Assembly: GCF_022234545.1 (NCBI RefSeq)
Contig: NZ_JAIEUI010000022.1
Span: 58,136-122,135 of the forward strand
DNA length: 64,000 nt
From: Paenibacillus piscarius
GTDB lineage: Bacteria > Bacillota > Bacilli > Paenibacillales > Paenibacillaceae
Direction of reading: 5' to 3'
The notes beneath the pieces are model-generated. The model had not been told where the DNA came from. It worked only from the letters and a program-made list of their open reading frames with translations, and ran no database searches. Position 1 is the stretch's first letter. The number at the start of each line of letters is the position of its first letter. This document shows, one piece after another, positions 1 through 7,944 of the stretch. The position numbers and the translations under genes are program-made.

Positions 1-476
1 ATTCAGTCCGGCAGATTCTGGCCGAAGCCCTGCGGTTCCACCGGATTGTTGACCGCTCCCAGGTGGAGCGCCGAAGCCGTGAGCTGCTGGAGCAGGTACA
101 GCTCCCGGCCAGGGCGCTGGACAGGTATCCGCATGAATTCTCCGGCGGACAGCGCCAGCGGATTGCGATTGCCCGCGCGCTAAGTGTCGAGCCGAGTCTG
201 CTGATCGCCGACGAGCCGACCAGTGCGCTGGATGTCTCTGTCCAGCGGAGTGTATTGGAGCTGTTCCACAACCTGCGGACAGAGCTGAATCTGACGATGC
301 TGTTCATCTCCCACGATCTGGGCGTCATTCATGCTGTCAGCGATACGGTTGCGGTCATGCGCCAGGGGAAGCTGGCCGAAGTGAATTCGAGAGACGAATT
401 CTTCCTGCGCCCGGCGCATGAATACAGCCGTGAGCTGCTGTCTGCGGTTCCGAAGATGCCCGAATATCATTCATAA
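1..476 (+). CDS. Peptide/nickel-type ABC transporter ATP-binding protein, C-terminal part
   Basis: The reading frame is open from base 3, so the gene begins before the window and only about the last 157 residues are present. Visible parts are the ABC signature (SGGQRQR), Walker B with the catalytic glutamate (LLIADEPTSALD) and the switch histidine (FISHDLGVIH). The form of these motifs and the C-terminal HPAHEYSRELL-like segment are typical of the DppF/OppF ATPases that energise oligopeptide, dipeptide or nickel import at the cytoplasmic face. The GTG at 63 is an internal codon, not the start. It is followed after 20 bp by an aminotransferase and then an amidohydrolase, so the transporter probably imports an amide or peptide-like compound that these enzymes break down. 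The substrate cannot be told from this fragment. Confidence 0.88.
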   Translation, partial: SVRQILAEALRFHRIVDRSQVERRSRELLEQVQLPARALDRYPHEFSGGQRQRIAIARALSVEPSLLIADEPTSALDVSVQRSVLELFHNLRTELNLTMLFISHDLGVIHAVSDTVAVMRQGKLAEVNSRDEFFLRPAHEYSRELLSAVPKMPEYHS

Positions 477-496
477 CATAACATCAGGAGGTCTAT

Positions 497-1561
497 ATGA
501 ACGTTGAATATACAGGGTTTGTACCGCTCACGCTACCGGAGCTGAGTACCTTAACGGAGGAGCTGTCCAGTCTACTGGGCACACAGCATTCTCCGGTCAT
601 CATCCCCGGCGAGGCAATATTAGGCATTGAAGCGGTAGCTGCAGGAATTGCTGCTCCCGGCCGCACGATCCTGAACATAGTGACCGGCCCGTACGGCAGC
701 TTGTTTGGACAATGGCTTACGCGCGGAGGCGCGGATGTGGTGGAGGTGAAGGTGCCTTTTGACCAGGTGGTCACGGTGGAGCAGGTAGCTGCTGCGATTG
801 AGCAGTACCAGCCGGTGGCTTTGTCCTTCGTGCAGGCTGAGGTCGTTACCGGCGGCTCTAATCCTGCGGAAGAGATCTTCAGGCTGGCCCGCAGGCATGA
901 CCTGATTACCGTAACGGATTCTGTATCGGCGGTCGGGGGAGAATCCTTGCCTGTGGATGAATGGGAGGTAGACTTCGCGGTCATTGGTGCACAAAAAGCA
1001 CTCGCCGGACCCAACGGGGTCAGTGCGGTCAGCATTTCACCGCGCGGCTGGGCCTTCCTGGAGTCGAATGACCGGGCGCCGCGCAATTCGATCCTGTCTC
1101 TGCTGGACCTGCGGCCCGCCCCGGACGGCTCTGCGCCGCTTCGCGTACCGCCGTTTATTCCGGTGCTGGAGGCCAGAGCGCTGATTCAGGCGCTGCGTGC
1201 TGTATTCGAGGAGGGCTTGCCGCAGGTAATCAGCCGGCATGAACGGGCCGCAGCTTCAGCTATTGCCGGGATCACGGCGCTGGGGCTTGCTCCGTGGCAG
1301 AAGGACAGCCGGCATTATTCCACGCTGACGACCACCGTTAGAATTAATGGGGAACAGCGGCTCCTGATCCGGCAGCCGATCGGCATTGTGGCTCCCGGGG
1401 ACAGAGAGCTGAACGGCCAGCTGCTGCGGATTAATCATTTTGGCCGCCAGGCCAGCCGCGAAGGTGTGGAAGCTGCGATTCAGACACTTGCCGGATTGCT
1501 GGAGCAGGATGCGGGTGCGGCCGTGCAGGCTGTCCGGCAGGTATGGGGGGAGCCGGTATGA
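497..1561 (+). CDS. Class V PLP-dependent aminotransferase (alanine-glyoxylate aminotransferase-like)
   Basis: A 354-residue fold-type I PLP enzyme. The sequence shows the Asp that holds the PLP ring nitrogen in TVTDSVSAVGG (D141) and the Schiff-base lysine in GAQKALAGPNG (K167). An early TGPYG loop would bind the phosphate. These are the marks of the alanine-glyoxylate/serine-pyruvate aminotransferase group, which moves an amino group between small amino acids and 2-oxoacids in the cytoplasm. A GGAGG site lies 5-10 bp before the ATG. The stop overlaps the start of the amidohydrolase by 4 bp (ATGA), so the two are translationally coupled. The exact substrate is not clear. The upstream peptide-type ABC ATPase and downstream amidohydrolase suggest catabolism of an imported amino-group-containing compound. 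Confidence 0.85.
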   Translation: MNVEYTGFVPLTLPELSTLTEELSSLLGTQHSPVIIPGEAILGIEAVAAGIAAPGRTILNIVTGPYGSLFGQWLTRGGADVVEVKVPFDQVVTVEQVAAAIEQYQPVALSFVQAEVVTGGSNPAEEIFRLARRHDLITVTDSVSAVGGESLPVDEWEVDFAVIGAQKALAGPNGVSAVSISPRGWAFLESNDRAPRNSILSLLDLRPAPDGSAPLRVPPFIPVLEARALIQALRAVFEEGLPQVISRHERAAASAIAGITALGLAPWQKDSRHYSTLTTTVRINGEQRLLIRQPIGIVAPGDRELNGQLLRINHFGRQASREGVEAAIQTLAGLLEQDAGAAVQAVRQVWGEPV

Positions 1562-2757
1562 TTCTGAAGCAACCGGCCTTCCAGGCTTACAAAGGTATTC
1601 ATATTGCGGGTATCGAAGGGAAACGGTTCGATATTGAGATGCGGGATGGCCGTTTCACCTTGGTGGTGGAGGCCGGGCCGGATCGGGAGGCATTGGAGAG
1701 GACGGATGTGCCGGAAGTTGTGGGACAGGACACTTCTCACCCGGAGGCATCGCCCCAGAAGTTATGGATCAGCCCGGGTATCATCGATCTGCATACGCAT
1801 CTGGCCTGGACGGACTTCGACCATGACGATCAGCTGGCCCGGGACGGACGGGAGGTGGAGAAGATGCAGGCTGAGGCCCTTGCGGCAACGCTGCGGACTG
1901 GCGTGACCACAGCCCGCGACGCCGGGGGCCTGCCGCCGGAGACGATCCGGCTTCTGGTGCAGCATTATCAGCAGCCGCTGCGGGTAGAGACCAGCAGCGC
2001 GATGCTGGGTGCAGCCGATGCCAAGGGAACCCGGCATCTGGAGAAGCGGCTGGCTGAGGTCTATGCCACCGGAGCAGGCTGGGTCAAGATCATGGCCACC
2101 GGCGGTCTCGGCGCACCGGCTGAGAAGGTCATTGAGCCGAATTTCTCCGAGGAGGAATTCGCCTTCATCGTCCGTCATGCCCATGAGCATGGGAAGAAGG
2201 TGCTGGTCCATACCTGGGGCGGGGTAACGATTGACTGGTCTGCACAGGCTGGGGTGGCATCCTTCGAGCATGGGATGTTCCTGACCCGGGATCAGGCCGG
2301 AAGACTTGCCGAAGCTGGTGTTGCTTATGTGCCAACTGCTTCAATCTATCAGATCGCTGCCGATCCTAAGGGTGTGCTGGGGCTGCCGCCGGTGATCTCT
2401 GAACGCGCCGCCCGGGCGGCCGATGCCCATGCAGCGGCCATCGGGTATGCCAGAGAAGCCGGCGTCCGGCTGGGCTTCGGCACCGATTATGCTACCCCGG
2501 CGCTGCATGGCTATAATCTGCAGGAGCTCGATACGCTGATCGGTTACGGGCTGAGCCGGGCTGCGGCGTGGCGATCAGCCACTGAGGACGCCGCGGTGAT
2601 TCTCGGCAAGGGCCATGAGCTGGGCCGGATTGCCGAAGGATATCTGGCCGATGCCGTCATTTATACGGCTGATCCGCACCAGGCCCGGAATGCAGATGAG
2701 CTGCGGGGGAGTATCGCTGCAGTCATTACCGCCGCCAAGGAGTCGGATCTGATTTAA
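1558..2757 (+). CDS. Metal-dependent amidohydrolase (imidazolonepropionase/prolidase-like)
   Basis: A 399-residue amidohydrolase-superfamily enzyme. Metal-binding motifs are visible in order: the HTH pair in IIDLHTHLAW, a lysine in GWVKIMATGG that is the expected carbamylated bridge, a histidine in VLVHTWGG, another in ASFEHGMF, and the catalytic Asp in FGTDYATP. The family hydrolyses C-N bonds in cyclic amides or dipeptides using one or two zinc ions. An ATG at 1543 would also be in frame, but the ATG at 1558 has a GGGGGAG ribosome site and makes a 4-bp ATGA overlap with the aminotransferase gene, so 1558 is preferred. It is the last gene of the operon and is followed directly by a strong terminator. 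Confidence 0.85.
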   Translation: MILKQPAFQAYKGIHIAGIEGKRFDIEMRDGRFTLVVEAGPDREALERTDVPEVVGQDTSHPEASPQKLWISPGIIDLHTHLAWTDFDHDDQLARDGREVEKMQAEALAATLRTGVTTARDAGGLPPETIRLLVQHYQQPLRVETSSAMLGAADAKGTRHLEKRLAEVYATGAGWVKIMATGGLGAPAEKVIEPNFSEEEFAFIVRHAHEHGKKVLVHTWGGVTIDWSAQAGVASFEHGMFLTRDQAGRLAEAGVAYVPTASIYQIAADPKGVLGLPPVISERAARAADAHAAAIGYAREAGVRLGFGTDYATPALHGYNLQELDTLIGYGLSRAAAWRSATEDAAVILGKGHELGRIAEGYLADAVIYTADPHQARNADELRGSIAAVITAAKESDLI

Positions 2758-2767
2758 CGGTTACACC

Positions 2768-2803
2768 AAGAGGCTGTCCTTTCTGATGAAGGACAGCCTC
2801 TTT
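2768..2803 (+). terminator. Rho-independent terminator after the amidohydrolase operon
   Basis: A perfect 14-bp stem (AAGAGGCTGTCCTT at 2768-2781 with its complement at 2789-2802) closes a 7-base loop. It lies 10 bp after the amidohydrolase stop. The T-rich stretch is short on the plus strand, while the A-rich 5' side gives a T run on the minus strand, so it may work in both directions between the two convergent genes. Confidence 0.85.
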
Positions 2804-2826
2804 GCGGTCTGATGGCTCGCAGGCCG

Positions 2827-3005
2827 AATGTAATCGAAAAACCGATCACATTGCGGCGCTGGAGGGCGTGTGGCCCAAATGTAATCGAAAAACCGATTAC
2901 ATTGCGGCGCTGGAGGGCGTATGGCCCGAATGTAATCGAAAAACCGATTACATTGCGGCGCTGGAGGGCGCGGAGACAGAATGTAATCGAAAAACCGATC
3001 ACATT
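2827..3005 (+). repeat. 51-bp-period palindromic array, copy 1 (four units)
   Basis: Four units start at 2827, 2878, 2929 and 2980, spaced exactly 51 bp. Each has a 10-bp palindrome, AATGTAATCG and CGATTACATT around the loop AAAAAC. It is perfect in units 2 and 3. In units 1 and 4 a T-to-C change leaves an A-C pair on this strand and a G-T wobble on the other. Palindromes are separated by a conserved GC-rich spacer of about 25 bp (GCGGCGCTGGAGGGCG...). The array fills the gap between two convergent genes, right after a terminator. Because 51 is 17 codons, all frames without stops stay open and make false repetitive reading frames on both strands. Related arrays lie at 33327 and 63598. Confidence 0.93.
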
Positions 3006-3071
3006 CTGCCCCGCAGACCCGCCTCACCAGCTTTTCACCCGCCAACGTCATTCAACTCAAATCTCAACCAT

Positions 3072-4004
3072 TCACAGCTCCGTATACTGTCCCACAATTT
3101 GCTTCAGATAAGCTTCCACCTCAGGTGTCTTCTTGTTCCCGGCAGCATCCAGCAGCGGCATCAGCTTGGCTAGAATATTCAGCACCTTGTTATCGCCTGG
3201 CCCGTCCATCAGAACCTGATCATAGGCTCTGCGCAGCTCGGGGTCCAGTTCCATCGTGTCATAATCGTAGGCCGGTGTATTATCCGAGCCGAGCAATACT
3301 AGAGGAACCGTATAGGCCATTTCATTGCGGATGGCCGCGGCCCGGTTTGACTTCGGATAATCTTGGACGTAATCACTCATGATGGCCGCTCTGCCGATCA
3401 GCTCATCCCAAGTGATCACGATACCGGCATCGAAGGTGGACGGCTTGTTGCTCTCCGTTGCCATGATGTCAATATACGCGGCAATATCCTTGCTGACATA
3501 GGGCTTGAATACCTTGAAGCCTTCATAATGCATGACCGGATAATACATCCCTTCGCTGCTCTCCAGCTTGTAGCCTTTATCCCAGATTTCTTCGATTAGC
3601 TTGCGGACGGCAGGCTGTTTCACCCGCTTCAGAATCTCCGTATAGGTCATATCGTTGTTAATCTGAGCATCCATTAATGCCTTTTGCACAGATTCTGGAT
3701 ACAGCTTCTCAGAGAAGCGCTCAAGCCCCGCTCTCTGGGCATTCTCCAATTGAAGGGTCATTACCGTGCCGTACCAGGAGCCTGCCTTGGAGATGTGGTT
3801 CATCAGGTATTTGCGGGCCTGGGCCAGGCTTGCGGGATTGCTGACGTATTTGCGGAACTGGTTGTAGACAGCCTGGGCATCGGATGCAGATGCAGCAGCT
3901 ACCGGCTGTGCACCTGTAAACACCGTGCCGCCTGCCAGAGTCAGAGCTGTACCGAGCAGCACCGCTTTTGCTGTTTTTGTTAAGGATTCTTGTAATGTTC
4001 TCAT
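3072..4004 (-). CDS. Exported protein of unknown function
   Basis: A 310-residue protein with a clear signal peptide: a positively charged start, a hydrophobic stretch (AVLLGTALTLAGG) and a likely AxA cut near residue 38 (PVAAASA). The mature part is rich in charged and aromatic residues and looks all-helical, with no cysteines and no recognisable catalytic motif. It has no second membrane segment or cell-wall anchor, so it is probably released or loosely wall-bound. A GGAGG site lies 8 bp before the start on the minus strand. It is a single gene, convergent with the amidohydrolase operon and divergent from the HAD phosphatase. I do not recognise the family. Confidence 0.75.
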   Translation of the reverse strand: MRTLQESLTKTAKAVLLGTALTLAGGTVFTGAQPVAAASASDAQAVYNQFRKYVSNPASLAQARKYLMNHISKAGSWYGTVMTLQLENAQRAGLERFSEKLYPESVQKALMDAQINNDMTYTEILKRVKQPAVRKLIEEIWDKGYKLESSEGMYYPVMHYEGFKVFKPYVSKDIAAYIDIMATESNKPSTFDAGIVITWDELIGRAAIMSDYVQDYPKSNRAAAIRNEMAYTVPLVLLGSDNTPAYDYDTMELDPELRRAYDQVLMDGPGDNKVLNILAKLMPLLDAAGNKKTPEVEAYLKQIVGQYTEL

Positions 4005-4169
4005 TATGTACCTCCAACGGGATAAGATGCTTGCTAGCTACGCTATCCTATTTATTTGGACAGATCCGGGATAAGTGAATCGGGCTGCACCAGTGAAATA
4101 ACGCTTGACTTGGAACGCATTTCATAACCTATAGTTCAGTGGAAGACGATACAAAGGGGAGAAGAGGAC

Positions 4170-5021
4170 ATGAATCAGACCAGCAGCAAGATTATTTTCA
4201 TCGATATTGACGGAACGCTTCTCATGGAGAATGGAGTTGTCCCGGAATCGGCAATACAGGCGTGCAGGCAGGCACGGAAGAACGGGCATTTGCTGTACCT
4301 GTGCACCGGACGCTCCAAGGCAGAAATCTATGATTACATCTGGGAGATCGGGTTCGACGGGTTGATTGGAGCAGCAGGCGGTTATGTGGAGAGCGGCGGC
4401 GAAATGCTTTATCATAAAAAAGTGACTCCCGAGGATGCGAAGCATTTGATCGATTATTTTAACGCGAACGGGGTCGATTTCATCCTGGAATCCAATACGG
4501 CGCTGCATGGCAGCCGCCATTTACAGCCGCATCTGGAACGCAGAATCTATGGAGACTTGCTGAATGATCCAGAGGCGCAGGAGAGAAAGCGGCTGTCACC
4601 CCATCCCTATATCGCAACACTTACTTACGGGGACGAGGAGTTATATCTGGATGACGTTAATAAGGTATGCTTCTTGGAAAGCAGCCTGCCCTTTCAGCAG
4701 ATTCAGGAGGAATTACAGGACCGCTTCACGGCAATTCAGTGCTCCATCCCGATCTTCGGGGAGAACAGTGGAGAGCTGATGATGCCTGGCGTTCATAAGG
4801 CTGCGGCTATTGCGGATGTCCTGCAGCATTTGAATATCCCGCTGGAGGACAGCATGGCGATTGGAGACGGGCTTAACGATCTGGAGATGCTGGAATATGT
4901 CCAGGTAGGGATTGCCATGGGCAATGCCCGCGAGCCGCTCAAGGCCATTGCTGATGATATCACCGATTCGATAGAGGACGACGGACTGTATAACTGCTTC
5001 CTGAAGTACGGATTAATCTGA
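4170..5021 (+). CDS. HAD-IIB (Cof-type) phosphatase
   Basis: A 283-residue cytoplasmic phosphatase of the Cof/HAD-IIB type. Motif I is FIDIDGTLL with the nucleophile D12 and acid D14, motif II is LCTGRS, and motif IV is AIGDGLNDLEML near the C-terminus. The region between them is the large type IIB cap that sets the substrate. Family members act on sugar phosphates or flavin precursors such as FMN or PLP, and the substrate cannot be read from sequence. A GGGGAGAAGAGG ribosome site precedes the ATG. A possible promoter upstream has TTGACT (about 4108) and TATAGT (about 4133) with an unusually long 19-bp spacer, as seen with MerR-type activators, but no clear dyad was found. Confidence 0.88.
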   Translation: MNQTSSKIIFIDIDGTLLMENGVVPESAIQACRQARKNGHLLYLCTGRSKAEIYDYIWEIGFDGLIGAAGGYVESGGEMLYHKKVTPEDAKHLIDYFNANGVDFILESNTALHGSRHLQPHLERRIYGDLLNDPEAQERKRLSPHPYIATLTYGDEELYLDDVNKVCFLESSLPFQQIQEELQDRFTAIQCSIPIFGENSGELMMPGVHKAAAIADVLQHLNIPLEDSMAIGDGLNDLEMLEYVQVGIAMGNAREPLKAIADDITDSIEDDGLYNCFLKYGLI

Positions 5022-5028
5022 CAGCGGG

Positions 5029-5057
5029 TTGCTCTCCGGCAAAACTTCTGTTAAAAT
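5029..5057 (+). promoter_or_regulatory. Candidate promoter for the ABC-F leader
   Basis: TTGCTC at 5029-5034 and TAAAAT at 5052-5057 are separated by 17 bp, a normal sigma-A layout with a weak -35 box. It would start a leader RNA of about 255 nt before the ABC-F gene. Confidence 0.5.
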
Positions 5058-5113
5058 GCACTTAATTAAGCGACGGGAGTTGAAGAGTATCGTGCGGACA
5101 TTTCTTGCGTAAT

Positions 5114-5227
5114 GTGACCAATAAACAAGCGTTATTTGTAGCGCGCAATTTATGGTTGATATGCAGGAAGGGTCTGCCTCTTTTCACTCTGGTCCAAATA
5201 TCCTTGTTCAAGTCTGCCTGGAGGTAA
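5114..5227 (+). CDS. Candidate 37-residue leader peptide upstream of the ABC-F gene
   Basis: A GTG-started frame of 37 codons (starting V/M-T-N-K-Q-A-L-F and ending S-A-W-R) lies in the leader between the candidate promoter and the attenuator. Its stop at 5225-5227 sits in the loop of a stem formed by 5209-5220 and 5239-5246. It has no good ribosome site, and another in-frame stretch starting with ATG at 5152 or 5161 runs across the attenuator itself. Short leader frames are known to control ABC-F resistance genes by ribosome stalling, so one of these may be the sensor. Which one, if any, is translated is uncertain. Confidence 0.3.
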   Translation: MTNKQALFVARNLWLICRKGLPLFTLVQISLFKSAWR

Positions 5228-5259
5228 GTATCCGGGAACAGGCTTGCTGTGTTTATTTG

Positions 5260-5297
5260 AGCTGCGGGAGGAGAACCTTCTTGCAGCTTTTATTTTT
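5260..5297 (+). terminator. Attenuator (intrinsic terminator) in the ABC-F leader
   Basis: AGCTGCGGGAGG at 5260-5271 pairs with CCTTCTTGCAGCT at 5276-5288, with G-T pairs and one bulge. It is followed by TTTATTTTT and stands just 10-15 bp before the AGGAGG ribosome site of the ABC-F gene. A terminator inside the leader and before the gene it serves is the layout of transcription attenuation. Confidence 0.65.
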
Positions 5298-5319
5298 GTG
5301 AATACAGGAGGATATATGT

Positions 5320-6801
5320 ATGTCTTTGATTAATGTGAGCAATTTAACCTTTGCCTATCAGGGCACTTACGAACATATTTTTGAGAATGTGAGCTTTCAG
5401 CTGGATACGGATTGGAAATTGGGCTTCACCGGACGCAACGGCCGCGGCAAGACGACCTTCCTGAACCTGCTTCTGGGCAAATATGAATACAGCGGGACGA
5501 TCTCCGCACAGGTGGGCTTCGAATATTTCCCGTATGAGATTGCTGACCGGACGGTTCAGACCCTGGAGATACTTGATGAGATCGACCCGGAGCTGGAGAA
5601 CTGGAAGTTTATACGCGAGCTCTCTCTGCTAAAAGTGAGTGAGGATGCGCTGTACCGGCCTTTTGAGTCGTTGTCGAACGGAGAACAAACGAAGGTGCTG
5701 CTCGCTGCGCTGTTCGCGCGCGAGAACCAGTTCCTGCTCATTGACGAGCCGACCAATCATCTGGATGTGAAGGGCCGCAAGCTGGTCAGTGACTATCTCC
5801 GCAACAAGAGCGGGTATATTCTGGTGTCGCATGACCGGGCTTTTCTGGATAACTGTGTGGACCATATTCTGTCGATCAACAAGACCAATATTGAGATCCA
5901 GAAGGGCAACTTCAGCAGCTGGTGGGAGAACAAGTCCAGGCAGGACCAGTTCGAGCTGGCGCAGGATGAGAAGCTGCGGAAGGACATCAAGCGTCTGTCC
6001 GATTCGGCGAAACGGACCAGCGGCTGGTCGCATGAAGTGGAGAAATCCAAGAACGGCACCACCAACTCCGGTTCCAAGCTGGATAAGGGCTATGTCGGCC
6101 ACAAGGCCGCCAAGATGATGAAACGCTCCAAGTCGATTCAGCAGCGCCAGGAATCCGCCATCGCCGAGAAGTCGAAGCTGCTGCGGAATCTGGAGAGCGC
6201 CGAGAGCCTGAAGATTGCACAGCTTCCCTATCATAAGCAGCAATTGGCGGAGCTGGAGGAGGTTGCGGTCCGGTACGGGGATACAACAGTATGCGCCGGT
6301 GTTAGCTTCACTCTGGAACAGGGTGACCGCATCTCCCTCTCCGGCAGCAACGGCTCAGGCAAATCAAGCCTCCTGAAGCTGATCTGCGGACAGGACATCA
6401 GCTATACCGGCCGCTTCGCAAGAGACAGCCAGCTGGCCATCTCTTATGTATCCCAGGATACCTCGCACCTCCAGGGCAGTCTGAACGATTATGCCAGAGA
6501 AAGAGGAATTGATGAGAGCCTGTTCAAGGCCATCCTGCGGAAGCTGGATTTCTCACGGCTGCAATTCGAGAAGGATATGTCCGCATACAGCGGCGGGCAG
6601 AAGAAGAAGGTGCTGATCGCCGCCAGCCTTAGCGAGCAGGTGCATCTGCACATCTGGGATGAGCCGCTGAACTTCATCGATGTCATCTCGCGGATGCAGA
6701 TTGAGGAGCTGCTGCTGGAGTATGCGCCGACCATCCTGTTTGTAGAACACGACCAGGAATTTTGCACGAACATTGCTACGAAGCAGGTTCTGCTCAACTA
6801 A
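5320..6801 (+). CDS. Lsa-type ABC-F ribosomal protection ATPase
   Basis: A 493-residue protein with two ABC domains and no membrane segment. Domain 1 has Walker A GRNGRGKTT, signature LSNGEQTK and Walker B LLIDEPTNHLD. Domain 2 has Walker A GSNGSGKSS, signature YSGGQKKK and a Walker B ending IWDEPLNFID. They are joined by a charged, probably coiled-coil linker at about residues 190-305. ABC-F proteins of this type bind the ribosomal E site and dislodge lincosamides, streptogramin A and pleuromutilins. The start MSLINVSNLTFAY and the short length are typical of the Lsa/CplR branch. The AGGAGG site is at 5306-5311. The long leader with an attenuator implies drug-induced expression. A housekeeping ABC-F role is less likely because of the leader. 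Confidence 0.87.
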   Translation: MSLINVSNLTFAYQGTYEHIFENVSFQLDTDWKLGFTGRNGRGKTTFLNLLLGKYEYSGTISAQVGFEYFPYEIADRTVQTLEILDEIDPELENWKFIRELSLLKVSEDALYRPFESLSNGEQTKVLLAALFARENQFLLIDEPTNHLDVKGRKLVSDYLRNKSGYILVSHDRAFLDNCVDHILSINKTNIEIQKGNFSSWWENKSRQDQFELAQDEKLRKDIKRLSDSAKRTSGWSHEVEKSKNGTTNSGSKLDKGYVGHKAAKMMKRSKSIQQRQESAIAEKSKLLRNLESAESLKIAQLPYHKQQLAELEEVAVRYGDTTVCAGVSFTLEQGDRISLSGSNGSGKSSLLKLICGQDISYTGRFARDSQLAISYVSQDTSHLQGSLNDYARERGIDESLFKAILRKLDFSRLQFEKDMSAYSGGQKKKVLIAASLSEQVHLHIWDEPLNFIDVISRMQIEELLLEYAPTILFVEHDQEFCTNIATKQVLLN

Positions 6802-6837
6802 GCAGGTCAGCGGGCAACGAAATCAGCTTCATCCATT

Positions 6838-6872
6838 AAGCGCGTGCCGGTATGATCCGGCATGCGCTTTTT
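6838..6872 (+). terminator. Terminator after the ABC-F gene
   Basis: AAGCGCGTGCCGG at 6838-6850 pairs with CCGGCATGCGCTT at 6857-6869 (one G-T pair), with a 6-base loop and a TTTT tail. It lies 37 bp after the ABC-F stop. Confidence 0.9.
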
Positions 6873-6939
6873 GCTGCACCGGCACATCTGCCTGCCACGT
6901 CTGTCCTGCCCGTAGTATTCCTTAATCCCTCCTCTGCCC

Positions 6940-6952
6940 GTAAGCGCTTCAC
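6940..6952 (+). promoter_or_regulatory. Possible catabolite-response (cre) element before the sugar transporter operon
   Basis: GTAAGCGCTTCAC is a near-palindrome around a GCGC core. It resembles the CcpA site TGWAANCGNTNWCA but misses several positions. It lies about 95 bp before the first permease gene, where glucose repression of a carbohydrate operon would be expected. This is a weak match. Confidence 0.3.
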
Positions 6953-7044
6953 AAGAACAAATCAGAACGATAGATATCCAACCGCTGTTATATAGGCGCG
7001 GGTGGCAGTTCCTTTTATGATAGAAGTATCAAGGGGGGAGACCA

Positions 7045-7938
7045 TTGTTCAACAAAATCTATAAATACCGCTGGCAATATCTGATGATCCTGCCCGGAGT
7101 CGTCCTGCTGTTCCTGTTCAGCTATATCCCCATGGCCGGCATTCAGGTCGCCTTTAAGGATTTTCAGATTGGGACCTCGATCTGGGACAGCACCTGGGCG
7201 GGCTTGGATAACTTTACCTTCCTGGAAGACCCGCAGTTCCTGACCGTAGTTCAGAATACGCTGTACATTTCGGTGCTGAAGTTCATCTGCGGCTTCCCCG
7301 CTCCGATCCTGCTGGCGCTACTGATCAATGAAGTGACCCGGCCGGCGTTCAAGCGTTTCGTCCAGTCGGTCAGCTATCTGCCGCATTTTTTCTCCTGGAT
7401 CGTAGTTGCTTATATACTGCAATCCTTCCTCACGCTGGACGGGGGGCTGGTCAATCAGTTCATCGGGCAGGCGGGGGGAGACCCGGTATTCTTCCTGGGC
7501 TCGGCGGAGTGGTTCCGTCCAATCGTTGTCTTCAGCGGCTTATGGAAGGAGACCGGCTGGAACACCATTCTCTATCTGGCCGCCATTACAACCATTGATC
7601 CCCAGTTGTATGAATCGGCCAAGGTTGAAGGTGCAGGCAAGCTGGCCCAGATCCGCCATATTACAATTCCCGGAATCATGCCGACCATCTCCATTGTGCT
7701 GATTCTCAGTATCCCAAGCTTAATTACCGTGGGAATGGATCAGATTTATCCGCTGATGAACTCTGCCAATCATAGCGTTGCCGATGTGCTGGATACGTAT
7801 ATTCTCCGCAACGGCTTGCAGCAGGGGTACTTCGGGATGGCGACGGCCGTAGGATTATTGTCTTCGCTAATCAGCCTGATTCTGGTCGTCTCAACCAATC
7901 AGCTGTCCAGAAAACTAAACGGGGAAGGACTGTGGTGA
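7045..7938 (+). CDS. Sugar ABC transporter permease, LplB type
   Basis: A 297-residue inner-membrane permease of the CUT1 family. It has about six hydrophobic segments, the first at residues 10-30, and the EAA loop that contacts the ATPase (YESAKVEGAGKLAQIRHITI) at about 190-210. It begins with TTG at 7045 behind the strong site AAGGGGGGAG. It pairs with the next permease and the lipoprotein to form an LplABC-like importer of oligosaccharides. No ATPase gene is present, as is usual for this group, which shares a general MsmX-type ATPase encoded elsewhere. It is the first gene of the carbohydrate locus that ends with the GH2 enzyme at 16984. Confidence 0.92.
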   Translation: MFNKIYKYRWQYLMILPGVVLLFLFSYIPMAGIQVAFKDFQIGTSIWDSTWAGLDNFTFLEDPQFLTVVQNTLYISVLKFICGFPAPILLALLINEVTRPAFKRFVQSVSYLPHFFSWIVVAYILQSFLTLDGGLVNQFIGQAGGDPVFFLGSAEWFRPIVVFSGLWKETGWNTILYLAAITTIDPQLYESAKVEGAGKLAQIRHITIPGIMPTISIVLILSIPSLITVGMDQIYPLMNSANHSVADVLDTYILRNGLQQGYFGMATAVGLLSSLISLILVVSTNQLSRKLNGEGLW

Positions 7939-7944
7939 TGGCCC

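Noticed and set aside
2754..3173. Open frames on both strands with 17-residue repeats across array 1
   Set aside because: They exist only because the DNA repeat is 51 bp (17 codons) and lacks stops. No ribosome sites, and the same happens at each array.
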